Below are positions 1 through 7,912 of a stretch of DNA of 64,000 bases, piece by piece. A program made the position numbers and the translations under genes. Numbering within the stretch: position 1 is the stretch's first letter; every line of letters starts with the position of its first letter. Source of the DNA: DATGPD01 sp041398565 (lineage in GTDB: Bacteria > Planctomycetota > UBA1135 > UBA2386). The stretch is from the NCBI GenBank assembly GCA_041398565.1, contig JAWKUN010000004.1, positions 248,001 to 312,000 on the forward strand, in the 5' to 3' direction. Under the pieces are notes generated by a model. That model saw only the letters and a list, made by a program, of their open reading frames with translations. It had not been told where the DNA came from and made no database searches.

Positions 1-852
1 GACCTCGAAGGCGGCCACCCGACCACGGCCATCCGCGGCCGGCACCAGGATCTGGGAGATCACCCCGACCAGAGCCACCGAGAGCTGTGCCCGGATCTGC
101 TCCTGTTGACTGGTCGGGTACTGGTCGATGATGCGATCGACGGTGCGCGCGGACCCGGTGGTGTGCAGGGTCCCGAACACGAGGTGTCCGGTCTCGGCGG
201 CGGTGATGGCGGCTGACGTGGTCTCGAGGTCGCGCATCTCGCCGAGCAAGATCACATCGGGATCCTGGCGCAAGGCGCGCCGCATCGCCTCGGCGAAGGA
301 CGGCACGTCGGTGCCGACCTCGCGCTGGGTGACCTGCGCCTTCTTGTAGCTGTGGTAGAACTCGATCGGGTCCTCGATGGTGATGATGTGGACGTCACGC
401 TGATGGTTGATCCAGTCGATCATCGTCGCCAGCGTGGTCGTCTTCCCCGAACCCGTCGGCCCGGTGACGAGGATGAGGCCCCGGTGAAGCTTGAGCAGGC
501 CGTGCACCGAATCGGGCAGACCGATTTGCTCGAAGGAGAGCAGCGTCGAGGGGATCAGGCGCATGACGATCCCGCGACTACCCTTCTGGGTGAGCACACT
601 CACCCGGAAGCGGCACTTGTCGCCGTGGGCATAGCCGAAGTCGGTCGTGCCCACCTTCTCCAACTCGTCCCGGTTCCTCTCGGGCATGATCTGACCGGCC
701 ATGTGGTCGACGTCCTCGCGAGTCAGCGCGATGTTGCCACACTCGCGAAGCGTGCTGCCCACGCGGAAGACCGGCGGCCGACCGACGGAGAGGTGAAGGT
801 CCGCGGCACGCTGCTCCAGCGCCGCGTCGAGGATAGGGAAGATGTCGATCAT
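1..852 (-). CDS. pilT: Type IV pilus retraction ATPase PilT (partial, C-terminus outside window)
   Basis: PilT is the cytoplasmic hexameric ATPase that depolymerises type IV pili and powers twitching and DNA uptake. The reading frame runs from an ATG at 852 to the window edge, giving 284 codons. The N-terminus has the PAS-like core with ADLHLSVG near residue 20. The Walker A motif GPTGSGKTTTL places the lysine at residue 137, almost exactly where PilT has it. It is followed by the Asp box (IITIEDPIEF), Walker B (DPDVILLGEMRD), the His box (GHLVFGTLHTTGS) and the PilT-type end (ADGRGRVAAFEV). This order and the absence of a GspE-type N-terminal domain separate PilT from PilB. The gene starts 22 bases after the pilB-like stop, so the two are probably cotranscribed. 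PilU is a possible alternative name. Confidence 0.95.
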   Translation of the reverse strand, partial: MIDIFPILDAALEQRAADLHLSVGRPPVFRVGSTLRECGNIALTREDVDHMAGQIMPERNRDELEKVGTTDFGYAHGDKCRFRVSVLTQKGSRGIVMRLIPSTLLSFEQIGLPDSVHGLLKLHRGLILVTGPTGSGKTTTLATMIDWINHQRDVHIITIEDPIEFYHSYKKAQVTQREVGTDVPSFAEAMRRALRQDPDVILLGEMRDLETTSAAITAAETGHLVFGTLHTTGSARTVDRIIDQYPTSQQEQIRAQLSVALVGVISQILVPAADGRGRVAAFEV

Positions 853-874
853 GACTGGTCGGATCCGGGGAGCG

Positions 875-2536
875 CTACATCGCCGCAGTGACGCGCAACA
901 GTTCGTCGACCGACGTGCGCCCCTCGAGCACCTTGCGCACGCCGTCGTCGGTCAGCGTGGTCATCCCGGCTGCGTGACGCGCGTGCTCGCGCAGCTTCAG
1001 CGCCGATTCGCGCCGGAAGGTCATCTCGCGCAGGTCGCCGTCCATCGCCATCAACTCGAAGATGCCGATCCGGCCGCGGAAACCGGAGTGCTCGCACGTC
1101 GCGCAACCCTTGGCTCGATGTAGCGTCACCGCCCCCGCACGCTCGGGATCCTGACCGAGGATGCGAAGCTCGGGGCCAGAGGCCTCGTAGGGCTCCTTGC
1201 ATTCGGCACAGAGCAGTCGCATCAGGCGTTGTGCAAGCACCGCCTGCACGCCGGCGGCGACCAGGAAGGGCTTGACACCCATGTCGATCAGGCGCGTGAT
1301 CGCCGAGGGCGCGTCGTTCGTGTGCAGCGTGGAGAAGACGAGGTGACCCGTCAGCGCCGCCTGCACCGCGATCTCGGCCGTTTCACGGTCACGGATCTCG
1401 CCCACCAAGATGATGTTGGGAGCCTGGCGCAGCATGGCGCGCAGGATGCGCGCGAAGGTCAGGCCGATCCCCGAGCGGACCTGACACTGGTTGATCCCGG
1501 CGATGTTGAACTCAACCGGGTCCTCCGCCGTGATGATCTTCACGTCCGAGCGATTGAGCTGGCGGAGCGCGGCATACAGGGTCGTGGTCTTGCCCGATCC
1601 CGTCGGCCCTGTCACCAGGAAGATCCCGTTCGGCCGCTTGATCAGACGCGTGAAGCGCTCGTAGTCGCGCCCATCGAAGCCCAGATAGTCGAGCGTCTTC
1701 AGGCTGCTGTCCTTGTCGAGCAACCGCATCACCACCGTTTCGCCGTGGCTCGCGGGGAGCACCGACGCACGGATGTCGATCGGTCGGCCAGCACCTCGGA
1801 AGTCGATGCGCCCGTCCTGCGGCTTGCGCCGCTCGGAAATGTCCATCCCGGCCATGATCTTGAGGCGCGACGTCAGCGGACCGAGCAGCGTCGGCTCCAG
1901 CGTCTGGTAGTCGCGCAGCACGCCGTCGACACGGAATCGGACGCGAATCCGGCTGGCAAAGGCTTCGACGTGGATGTCGCTCGCGCGCAAGCGCAGGCCT
2001 TCGACGATGGTGTTCTGGACGAGGCGGATGATCGGCGCATCGCCCTCGGAGTCGCCCTCCACGCCCTTGCTGCGCTCTGCCGCCTTGCTGGCGCTGGATC
2101 CCGCCGGGCCAGCCTCGGCGTGCAGACCGATCGCCTCCTTCAGTCGAGCCGGCGATGCCAGAGCGCACACGACCTCGCGTCCGGCCAGGAACGCGAAGCT
2201 GTCGGCCACGAACGTGCGCGTCGGATCGTCGATCGCCACGTAGAGTCTGCCGTCCTTAATGCCCAACGGCAGTGCGTGGTTGGCTTGGATCTGGTCCCTC
2301 GGGATCTTGGCCAGCGCCTCGGGACTGACCTTGACCTTGGCGAGGTCCACGAACTGGAGGCCTCGCTCGCGAGCGAGACAACGGTAGACCGCGTCTTCAT
2401 CGGCCAGACCGAGCGAGACGACGGCCTTCTCCAACGGCACACCCCGACTGCGCGCCAGGGCCTCTGCCTTGTCGACGTCGGTCTGAGCCAGCACACCGGC
2501 GCGGACCAGTGCCGCGCCCAAGCCAGGGGACGTCAA
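875..2536 (-). CDS. pilB: Type IV pilus assembly / type II secretion ATPase PilB (GspE family)
   Basis: This protein of 553 residues is the extension ATPase of a type IV pilus or type II secretion machine. Residues 1-150 form the GspE N-terminal domain (start LTSPGLGAALVR). The motor domain carries Walker A GPTGSGKTTTL with Lys316, the Asp box IITAEDPVEF, Walker B APNIILVGEIRD and the His box GHLVFSTLHTND. Near the C-terminus two Cys pairs (CAEC and CATC) form the expected tetracysteine zinc site. The frame stays open far upstream, but homology begins at a TTG whose last two bases overlap the stop of the upstream DUF1573 gene (TTGA, 2536-2533). I therefore take TTG 2536 as a coupled start. 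PilT follows after 22 bases, which favours PilB over GspE. No other pilus genes are visible in the window. Confidence 0.92.
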   Translation of the reverse strand: MTSPGLGAALVRAGVLAQTDVDKAEALARSRGVPLEKAVVSLGLADEDAVYRCLARERGLQFVDLAKVKVSPEALAKIPRDQIQANHALPLGIKDGRLYVAIDDPTRTFVADSFAFLAGREVVCALASPARLKEAIGLHAEAGPAGSSASKAAERSKGVEGDSEGDAPIIRLVQNTIVEGLRLRASDIHVEAFASRIRVRFRVDGVLRDYQTLEPTLLGPLTSRLKIMAGMDISERRKPQDGRIDFRGAGRPIDIRASVLPASHGETVVMRLLDKDSSLKTLDYLGFDGRDYERFTRLIKRPNGIFLVTGPTGSGKTTTLYAALRQLNRSDVKIITAEDPVEFNIAGINQCQVRSGIGLTFARILRAMLRQAPNIILVGEIRDRETAEIAVQAALTGHLVFSTLHTNDAPSAITRLIDMGVKPFLVAAGVQAVLAQRLMRLLCAECKEPYEASGPELRILGQDPERAGAVTLHRAKGCATCEHSGFRGRIGIFELMAMDGDLREMTFRRESALKLREHARHAAGMTTLTDDGVRKVLEGRTSVDELLRVTAAM

Positions 2537-3714
2537 CGCACGAAGCCGTTGAAGAGGAACTCCTTCACGGGCGCCGCGGGATGATTCAGCATCACCTTGA
2601 CCTTGCCGCGCACGGTCGAGCGCGGCATCCCCTCGGCGATCTTGATCTCGACGACGACCGACTTGCCGTCCTTGGTCGGGGTGACGATCACCTTGTCGGC
2701 GAACCCCTCGGGCACTTGGAGACCCTCGATCTCGATGTCCGTCGTCTGCAAGTCGTAGTCGTCGGTCGGCGTGATCTTGATCGTCTTGGACTTTGCCGTG
2801 TCCACGGGGATGTGGCCGAGCGCGATGAACCCGCCCGGCTCCACGGTGAGCGGCCCCTTCACGAACGCGATGACGCGCCCCTCGACCTTGCGATTCTCGA
2901 GGTCGGTCTGGAACGTCATCGTCGCTCCGTTGTTGCGCTCGTCCACGCCAGGGCCGTACGTCCCCTTGATCACCCACACGGCACGGCCCGCGCGCTGGAT
3001 CTTCTCCATGCTGTTGATGGCGACGCCGGGGCTCAGCGGATCGTGCCCGGTGATGTTGAAGTCCTCCTTCAGCGGCGACGAGATCTCGAACTGGAAGTCG
3101 CGCTTGTCGTTCCAGGTCATCTCGTTCAGGTTGACGTCCGGTGGATTGACCTCGAAGTAGATCGCGCCGGTGGCCCGCCAACTCAGTTTCACGTGCGGCG
3201 TCTCGGTATCGGTCGTCTCGAAGTCCAGAGTCGCTTCCTTCGGACCGCGGACACCGTGCATCTCCATCTGCACCTCGATCTCGCCGGCCTCGCCGGGCCC
3301 GATCGTGATATGGGAGACGCGCTCCTTGACTTCCTGACCATCCTGCTTGGTGACTCGGTGCAGGGAATTGGCCTGCGGATCCTTGTCCAGGAGGTAGAGG
3401 CGTTCGCCGAGCCGGAACTCGGCGCGGGTGCACGAGCAGCTGCCGGCGATGTTGGTGAGCTTCTGCTCGACGTCGGTCGGGTTCTTGAACGCGAACTTGC
3501 CCTTGGCCTTCTCGTCGTTGAAGTAGGTGCCGAAGTCCTGTCGCACGACAGGGAACCATGCGTTGCTCTCGGCCGCCTGAGGCGCGGGCGCAATGGGCTT
3601 GGTCTCGTGCACGCCGGTATCGGACTTGACCTCCTGCACCCCCTCCTGCGCAGGCACGGACAGACACATCGACAACACGAGGGCGGCCGCGACGGAGTGA
3701 GTGAGGTTTGACAT
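2533..3714 (-). CDS. Secreted DUF1573-domain protein
   Basis: This is a 393-residue exported protein. Residues 1-21 look like a signal peptide (hydrophobic AAALVLSMCLSV, then AQ). The DUF1573 region begins near residue 55 with FGTYFNDEKAKGKFAFKN and contains a GSCSC cysteine pair about 35 residues later. The rest is predicted beta-sandwich repeats of the Ig/ASPM-SPD-2-Hydin type, with segments such as LEPGGFIALGHIP. DUF1573 proteins are common in Planctomycetota and Bacteroidota, but their role is not established. I chose the ATG at 3714 because the signal peptide follows it directly; the frame continues upstream without plausible protein. Its stop overlaps the TTG start of pilB, so a surface or periplasmic role connected with the pilus is possible but is only inferred from position. 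Confidence 0.85.
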   Translation of the reverse strand: MSNLTHSVAAALVLSMCLSVPAQEGVQEVKSDTGVHETKPIAPAPQAAESNAWFPVVRQDFGTYFNDEKAKGKFAFKNPTDVEQKLTNIAGSCSCTRAEFRLGERLYLLDKDPQANSLHRVTKQDGQEVKERVSHITIGPGEAGEIEVQMEMHGVRGPKEATLDFETTDTETPHVKLSWRATGAIYFEVNPPDVNLNEMTWNDKRDFQFEISSPLKEDFNITGHDPLSPGVAINSMEKIQRAGRAVWVIKGTYGPGVDERNNGATMTFQTDLENRKVEGRVIAFVKGPLTVEPGGFIALGHIPVDTAKSKTIKITPTDDYDLQTTDIEIEGLQVPEGFADKVIVTPTKDGKSVVVEIKIAEGMPRSTVRGKVKVMLNHPAAPVKEFLFNGFVR

Positions 3715-3781
3715 CGGTCGATCTGCAAGCGAGTGGGTGCGCCCGGACGTCGGCGGCACCTGTCGCGAAACGAAAGCCGGG

Positions 3782-3789
3782 AGTATAGC
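3782..3789. promoter_or_regulatory. Candidate -10 element in a divergent promoter region
   Basis: The 83-base gap between the divergent genes starting at 3714 (minus) and 3798 (plus) contains GAGTATAGCC. Read on the plus strand, TATAGC at 3784-3789 ends 8 bases before the ATG at 3798. Read on the minus strand, TATACT at 3787-3782 lies 68 bases before the ATG at 3714. No convincing -35 hexamer is visible for either direction, so this is a weak prediction. Confidence 0.3.
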
Positions 3790-3797
3790 CTCCCTCG

Positions 3798-4448
3798 ATG
3801 TCGGTTTTCTCGCGCGTCCTCTACGTCCTCGTGGCCCTGCCATCGGCGCTTGCCTCGGCCGGCTGCTGCGGCCTCGCCACGTATTTCTGCGGTCCGGACC
3901 GCAGCCGATGGGTGAGCCGAGACTACGCCACCCCGGAGGCGGCGATCGCCACGCTGCTGGAGGCCATCCGGCGTGACATGCCCGACGCCGTCTATCAGAG
4001 CCTGTCCGAGGCAGCGAAGGATCGCTACGGCATTCCCGGGGTGGTCGAGACCACCGTCGCCTGGCAGCGGCTCAAGCGCGAGGTTCCTGGCCTGCACATG
4101 ATGGGCACAGCGACGACCTCGGCCCCCACCATCGAAGCGGACGGGCGCGCGCGGTTCGAGCACCACGTGGCAGGACGGACCTTCACCACTCTGGTCGTGC
4201 AGCAGGCCTACTGGGACATCTCCTACGTCAAGCCTGGCGCCGATGGCCTCGAACGACAGGGTCGGTTCGTGACGCCACGGCGCCTTTCCAGCATCCTGGT
4301 CGTCGACGAGAACCACGATGGCGAGGTCATCGTCATCACGCGCGTCGAGGACCCGCTGCTTCCCCAGCTCGACAAGACTCAGATCCGCGAGGTGCGGATC
4401 GGCTACACCTGGCGGGTCGACGAGATCCGCGGTCTCGACGCGCCCTAG
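3798..4448 (+). CDS. Hypothetical exported or membrane-anchored protein
   Basis: I do not recognise this 216-residue protein. The first 30 residues contain a hydrophobic stretch (VLYVLVALPSALASAGCCGL) that could be a signal peptide, a membrane anchor, or a lipoprotein signal with ASAGC as an imperfect lipobox. The remaining residues look like a small NTF2-like alpha/beta domain. An early segment ATPEAAIATLLEAIRRDMPD is typical of proteins that begin with 'long helix then cone-shaped sheet', although that fold assignment is inference. The ATG at 3798 follows a TATAGC box closely. The gene is divergent from the DUF1573-pilB-pilT operon and convergent with the coiled-coil gene downstream. Confidence 0.7.
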   Translation: MSVFSRVLYVLVALPSALASAGCCGLATYFCGPDRSRWVSRDYATPEAAIATLLEAIRRDMPDAVYQSLSEAAKDRYGIPGVVETTVAWQRLKREVPGLHMMGTATTSAPTIEADGRARFEHHVAGRTFTTLVVQQAYWDISYVKPGADGLERQGRFVTPRRLSSILVVDENHDGEVIVITRVEDPLLPQLDKTQIREVRIGYTWRVDEIRGLDAP

Positions 4449-4541
4449 AGCCCGGCAGAAGGGCAGCCGCGTGGCGCCTCGACGGCACGATTGCAGCGTG
4501 CTCCGGGGCGTGGTCGCGAGGGGCGGACGGAGCACAACGAC

Positions 4542-4578
4542 GCGAAGCGCCGACAGAACGGATCTGCCGACGCTTCGC
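4542..4578. terminator. Hairpin between convergent genes (possible bidirectional terminator)
   Basis: The arms GCGAAGCG (4542-4549) and CGCTTCGC (4571-4578) pair perfectly over 8 bp. The loop contains a second short pairing, CAGA with TCTG. The element sits in the 155-base gap between the convergent gene ends at 4448 and 4604. There is no T-tract on either side, so terminator function is inferred from position and symmetry. Confidence 0.4.
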
Positions 4579-4603
4579 CTGGCGCGCCGAACCTACGCTG
4601 GCG

Positions 4604-5485
4604 TCACCGCACTTCCGCGGTGATGGCCGTCGGGCCTCGGCGAAGCTCGAGCTTGCCGTGCACGGGCGCCGCAACCTGAGCCGGCACGGGCGCCGGACCG
4701 GCCAGAGCTTCGTCGATCTCCTTCAGGACATCGACCCCCACCGGCAGCTCCATGGAGATGCCCTGGGCGTGGTACAGGTCGTCCTCGATCACGCGCTGGG
4801 CGATGTCCAGCTCCTTCTTGACGCGAGTCAAAACCTCCTTGGCCTTGCTGAGCGCCGAGTCGTCGAGATCGAAGCGCTTGGATGCCGCGGCGGTCGCGTC
4901 CAGCTGCTGCTTCTGGATCTTGAGAGCGGCGATCTGATCCTCGAGACGCGACTTCTGCGCGCGCACGGCGTCCAGCCGCGAACGCGCAGCCTCCACCGCC
5001 TGGGTCTGCCGGTCACGCAGGTTCTGCTTGCTGCGCAGGATCGTGCTGTTGTTGCGGAACACCTCGAGGGTGCGGACCAGGTCGAGCTCCACACGCTGCC
5101 GGCTGTACTGCTTGCCGGCCAGCTCGTACACCGGTTGCGCTGCCGAGCCGACGCTCAACACTTCGCGCCCGGCCTTGAGCTTGCGCTCGTCTCGCGACAC
5201 AGCCTGCGCCAGCTCGGCGATCTCCGAATCGAGCTCGGCCAACTCGACCTCGGCACGCGCGACGTCCCGGCGGCAGCTGTCGATCTGCGGGTCGATCTCG
5301 CCCACCAGGCGCTCGGCGCGCTTCAGCTCGAAGTCCACGGGGATCTTCCCCCTCACCGTCTCGCGCACCGAGCTCGCCACCGTCCCGAGGTAGCTGCCGG
5401 TGTGCTCGCCGAACACGAAGAACGCCGCTGCGGCGGTGCCAGCGAGCCCCAACGCAGTCCACTTGATCAACTTGAAACACACCAC
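4604..5485 (-). CDS. Membrane-anchored coiled-coil protein
   Basis: This 293-residue protein has one N-terminal membrane segment (about residues 8-27, WTALGLAGTAAAAFFVF) followed by a long heptad-rich region (residues ~50-225). Segments such as EVELAELDSEIAELAQAV and SRLEDQIAALKIQKQQLDA are strongly coiled-coil. The C-terminal ~60 residues are Pro/Ala-rich. I do not recognise a named family. Topology resembles PspA- or ElaB-like bacterial coiled-coil proteins, but no sequence motif links it to them. The GTG at 5485 is chosen because a GGAGG at 5499-5495 stands 9 bases upstream, one of the few clear ribosome binding sites here. It lies 166 bases downstream of the zinc protein and may be the last gene of the kinase-sigma operon. 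Confidence 0.75.
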   Translation of the reverse strand: MVCFKLIKWTALGLAGTAAAAFFVFGEHTGSYLGTVASSVRETVRGKIPVDFELKRAERLVGEIDPQIDSCRRDVARAEVELAELDSEIAELAQAVSRDERKLKAGREVLSVGSAAQPVYELAGKQYSRQRVELDLVRTLEVFRNNSTILRSKQNLRDRQTQAVEAARSRLDAVRAQKSRLEDQIAALKIQKQQLDATAAASKRFDLDDSALSKAKEVLTRVKKELDIAQRVIEDDLYHAQGISMELPVGVDVLKEIDEALAGPAPVPAQVAAPVHGKLELRRGPTAITAEVR

Positions 5486-5651
5486 TTTGGTCAGCCTCCG
5501 AATTTGCTTTGGGAACCCGCTCGCGCGGGGAACTCCCTCCACTGCGTGCCAGCCCAGCCGGGATTGCCGGTTTTCTGCGCGGAATCTCGCGCGAACGACC
5601 TCGCGGGTCGATCCACCGGTCAGAGCGACGGGCGGCCGGACCAACCGCCAG

Positions 5652-5951
5652 TCAGTCGTTGCCGACCCGCCGCAGAGCCGTCCGCGTGGACCGCAGCAAG
5701 CGGTCCCGAACGTCGGTCAGCACGTCCTGCCCGGAGTCCGCCTCGGCAGCGCGCAAATCCTCCAGCGATGCGTTGCAGTACGGACACTGGCTCGTCTCGA
5801 GGTGGAATCGCAAGTACTCCACGGCGCCCGCCGGCAACGACCCCGTGTGGTAGGCGCGCAACACGTCCACGTGCGGGCACGAGACACGCTCGAGCCGCCA
5901 CACACGCCCCACGTCCAAGTCGAGGGCCTCGTCCTCCGGGAGGCCGCTCAT
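5652..5951 (-). CDS. Small Cys/His zinc protein, putative anti-sigma factor
   Basis: This 99-residue protein contains the arrangement CPH-x13-H...H-x4-CPYC (CPHVDVLRAYHTGSLP, then FHLETSQCPYCNASLEDL). This resembles the zinc-binding core of ZAS-type anti-sigma domains (HxxxCxxC). The ATG at 5951 overlaps the stop of the ECF sigma gene as ATGA, so the two are translationally coupled. An ATG 18 bases further upstream is the only alternative and is less likely because it lacks that overlap. No membrane segment is present, so if it is an anti-sigma factor it is a soluble one. Assignment as anti-sigma rests on the zinc motif and on adjacency; binding to the sigma factor has to be assumed. Confidence 0.7.
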   Translation of the reverse strand: MSGLPEDEALDLDVGRVWRLERVSCPHVDVLRAYHTGSLPAGAVEYLRFHLETSQCPYCNASLEDLRAAEADSGQDVLTDVRDRLLRSTRTALRRVGND

Positions 5952-6601
5952 CGCGAACCAGGGCTCCACAGCCCGAGGAAGAGCGAGTGGTTGGGATCGC
6001 TCTGACGCGCCAGAGCACGCAGCTTCTCGATGGCGCGGAACTTGATTCCCGCCACCGCCTTCTCATCGGCGATTCCGAACAGTCTGGCCGCGTCCTTGTT
6101 CCGCCCGCCCAGCACGAAGATGTACTCGAGGACTTGGAGCTTCTTGAACTCTCCGGCCTGCCAGAGTTCCTCGACCAGACTGCGCAGGATCTGACCCAAC
6201 ACCCGGCGCCGCCGCGCAGCGCTCTCGCTCTCCACCAGATCGTCCGCCGGCCGTGGGGCCTGTGGCGCGGCCATGTTCTCCAGCCAGGCGTGACTCTTGT
6301 CCGCATCTGCATCCGCTTTGGCGGGCAGCAGCGTCACACGATGCTTGCGGAAGTGATCGATGACCCGGTTCTTGGCGATCCCGAACAGGAACTGCTCGAG
6401 CGTGAAGGCGGGGTCGTAGTTGGCGATGCCTCGCACCGCGCCCAGGAACACGTCCTGGGTGAGATCCTCCGCGGTCTGATGGTCATCGACGTAGCGCTTC
6501 ACGAAGAAGTACACGCGACGGAAGAACACCTCCTGGAAGCGCGCCCAGGCCGCGTCCTCCATCGCCTGCAGCTCGGCTACGTCGAAGCTCGGACCATCCA
6601 T
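5948..6601 (-). CDS. ECF-type RNA polymerase sigma factor
   Basis: This 217-residue protein is a group 4 sigma factor that would direct RNA polymerase to a special promoter set. Region 2 is clear: FVKRYVDDHQTAEDLTQDVF for 2.1-2.2, and LEQFLFGIAKNRVIDHFRKHR for 2.3-2.4. The linker of about 40 residues is Ala/Asp-rich and rather long. Region 4 (residues ~140-205) is more diverged, with RNKDAARLFGIADEKAVAGIKFRAIEKLRAL providing the helix-turn-helix. The ATG at 6601 lies 13 bases after the stop of a transmembrane Ser/Thr kinase gene, and the next gene overlaps its stop. The order kinase, sigma, zinc protein matches sigma groups whose activity is governed by Ser/Thr phosphorylation, as in PknT-EcfP of Vibrio parahaemolyticus. 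That mechanism is inferred here. Confidence 0.92.
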   Translation of the reverse strand: MDGPSFDVAELQAMEDAAWARFQEVFFRRVYFFVKRYVDDHQTAEDLTQDVFLGAVRGIANYDPAFTLEQFLFGIAKNRVIDHFRKHRVTLLPAKADADADKSHAWLENMAAPQAPRPADDLVESESAARRRRVLGQILRSLVEELWQAGEFKKLQVLEYIFVLGGRNKDAARLFGIADEKAVAGIKFRAIEKLRALARQSDPNHSLFLGLWSPGSR

Positions 6602-6614
6602 GAACTCGTGGAGC

Positions 6615-7889
6615 CTACAGTGGCGCGCCCACGCGCGTGACCATGGCGATCACGCCGAGCAGCAGAAAGAGAAGGAGGATGGCGACGATCAGGTAGCCGA
6701 CCAGCTTGAACGACAGTCCGAGGATCTGGAACGGCAGCTCGATCACCGCAGGCAGCACGCGCCCGAACACCACCCCGACCACACGGACGGGCAGCAGGGC
6801 CAGGAATACGGCCAGCTCGAAGACGCGAAACACCGCATGAACCAGGGTGGCGAAGAAACCGCCGTGGTGCCCCTCGTCGCGCCAAGGCAAGCCGTAGGGG
6901 CTGTCCTCGTTCCGGCGCGCCGTAGCCGGCTCCTCCGTCGCAGACGCCCCGTTCCCGGCGAACGCCGCCACGGGTGGAACCTTGGGCGATGGCGAAGGCG
7001 GCGGCAGCACCAGGCTCTCGCCCAGACAGGCCGGGGCGTCGAAGGCGTGGAGCAGATCGCGCACGCTCGCGAAGCGCTCCTCGGGTTGCTTGGCCAGGCA
7101 ACGGTCGAGGATGGCGCACTCGTGTTCGGTCAGGTTCGGTGGGTAGTCGGGCTTCGCCGTCTCGTGCTTCTTCAGCACCTCCCACTCACTGTCGCCCTTG
7201 AACGGCACATCCCCGACCAGGCACTCGTAGAGGATGACGCCAAGCGAGTAGATGTCGCTCTGCTGATCGCCGCGACGCTGCAGCATCTCGGGCGCCATGT
7301 AGTACGGCGTCCCTCGTCCGAAGGAGAGCGAGTTGCGCGACTCGGTCACCAGCTTCGACAGGCCATAGTCGCCGACGCGGGCGATCTCGCCCTTGAGGAA
7401 GATGTTGGCCGGCTTCAGATCGAAGTGAACCAGCGAGCGCTCGTGCAACGCCTGCACGCCGCGCGCCGCCTGCAGGAAGTAGCGCAGAGCCTGCTCGCGG
7501 GGCAGTCGCCCCTCGTCGAGCCGACGGCGCAGAGTGTCGTCCCCCGCGTAGCTCATCACGATGTAGGGGATGCCGTCCACCTCGCCCTTGTCTTCGATGG
7601 ACACGAGGTTCGGATGATCGACCTGGGCGAAGAAGCGGACCGAGTCCAGCTCGCGGATGACGGCGTCGCGCACCACCTCGTCGTCGACCTTGAGGAACTT
7701 GATGGCGTAGTCCTTGCCGATCGATTCCTTGCGCGCCTTGAACACCATGCCGAAGACGCCACCGCCGAGCTTGTTGATGATCTCGAAACCGGAGACGTAG
7801 CCGGGCTTGCGGTAGTTGCGGTAGAACGACTCCCAGTCGATCCTCGGCCGCGGTGCTTCGCTGACTGCTGGGACGGACACTGCGTTCAT
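6615..7889 (-). CDS. Transmembrane Ser/Thr protein kinase (PknB-like, non-RD)
   Basis: This 424-residue protein has a cytoplasmic Hanks-type kinase domain at residues ~35-300. Seen motifs are the glycine loop LGGGVFGMVFKA, the ATP-binding Lys64 in YAIKF, the catalytic loop HFDLKPAN (Asp157), DYG at 174-176 in place of DFG, and the activation segment end GTPYYMAPE. The usual HRD arginine is Phe156, so this is a non-RD kinase that should not need activation-loop phosphorylation. A Pro-rich linker (residues ~305-340) leads to several hydrophobic segments in the last 80 residues, which should anchor it in the membrane with almost no extracytoplasmic sensor. The ATG at 7889 is the first start before the homologous region. 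It is followed 13 bases later by the ECF sigma gene, suggesting a direct kinase-sigma pathway. Confidence 0.92.
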   Translation of the reverse strand: MNAVSVPAVSEAPRPRIDWESFYRNYRKPGYVSGFEIINKLGGGVFGMVFKARKESIGKDYAIKFLKVDDEVVRDAVIRELDSVRFFAQVDHPNLVSIEDKGEVDGIPYIVMSYAGDDTLRRRLDEGRLPREQALRYFLQAARGVQALHERSLVHFDLKPANIFLKGEIARVGDYGLSKLVTESRNSLSFGRGTPYYMAPEMLQRRGDQQSDIYSLGVILYECLVGDVPFKGDSEWEVLKKHETAKPDYPPNLTEHECAILDRCLAKQPEERFASVRDLLHAFDAPACLGESLVLPPPSPSPKVPPVAAFAGNGASATEEPATARRNEDSPYGLPWRDEGHHGGFFATLVHAVFRVFELAVFLALLPVRVVGVVFGRVLPAVIELPFQILGLSFKLVGYLIVAILLLFLLLGVIAMVTRVGAPL

Positions 7890-7912
7890 GGTACTCGTTG
7901 TCAGCGGAGAAT

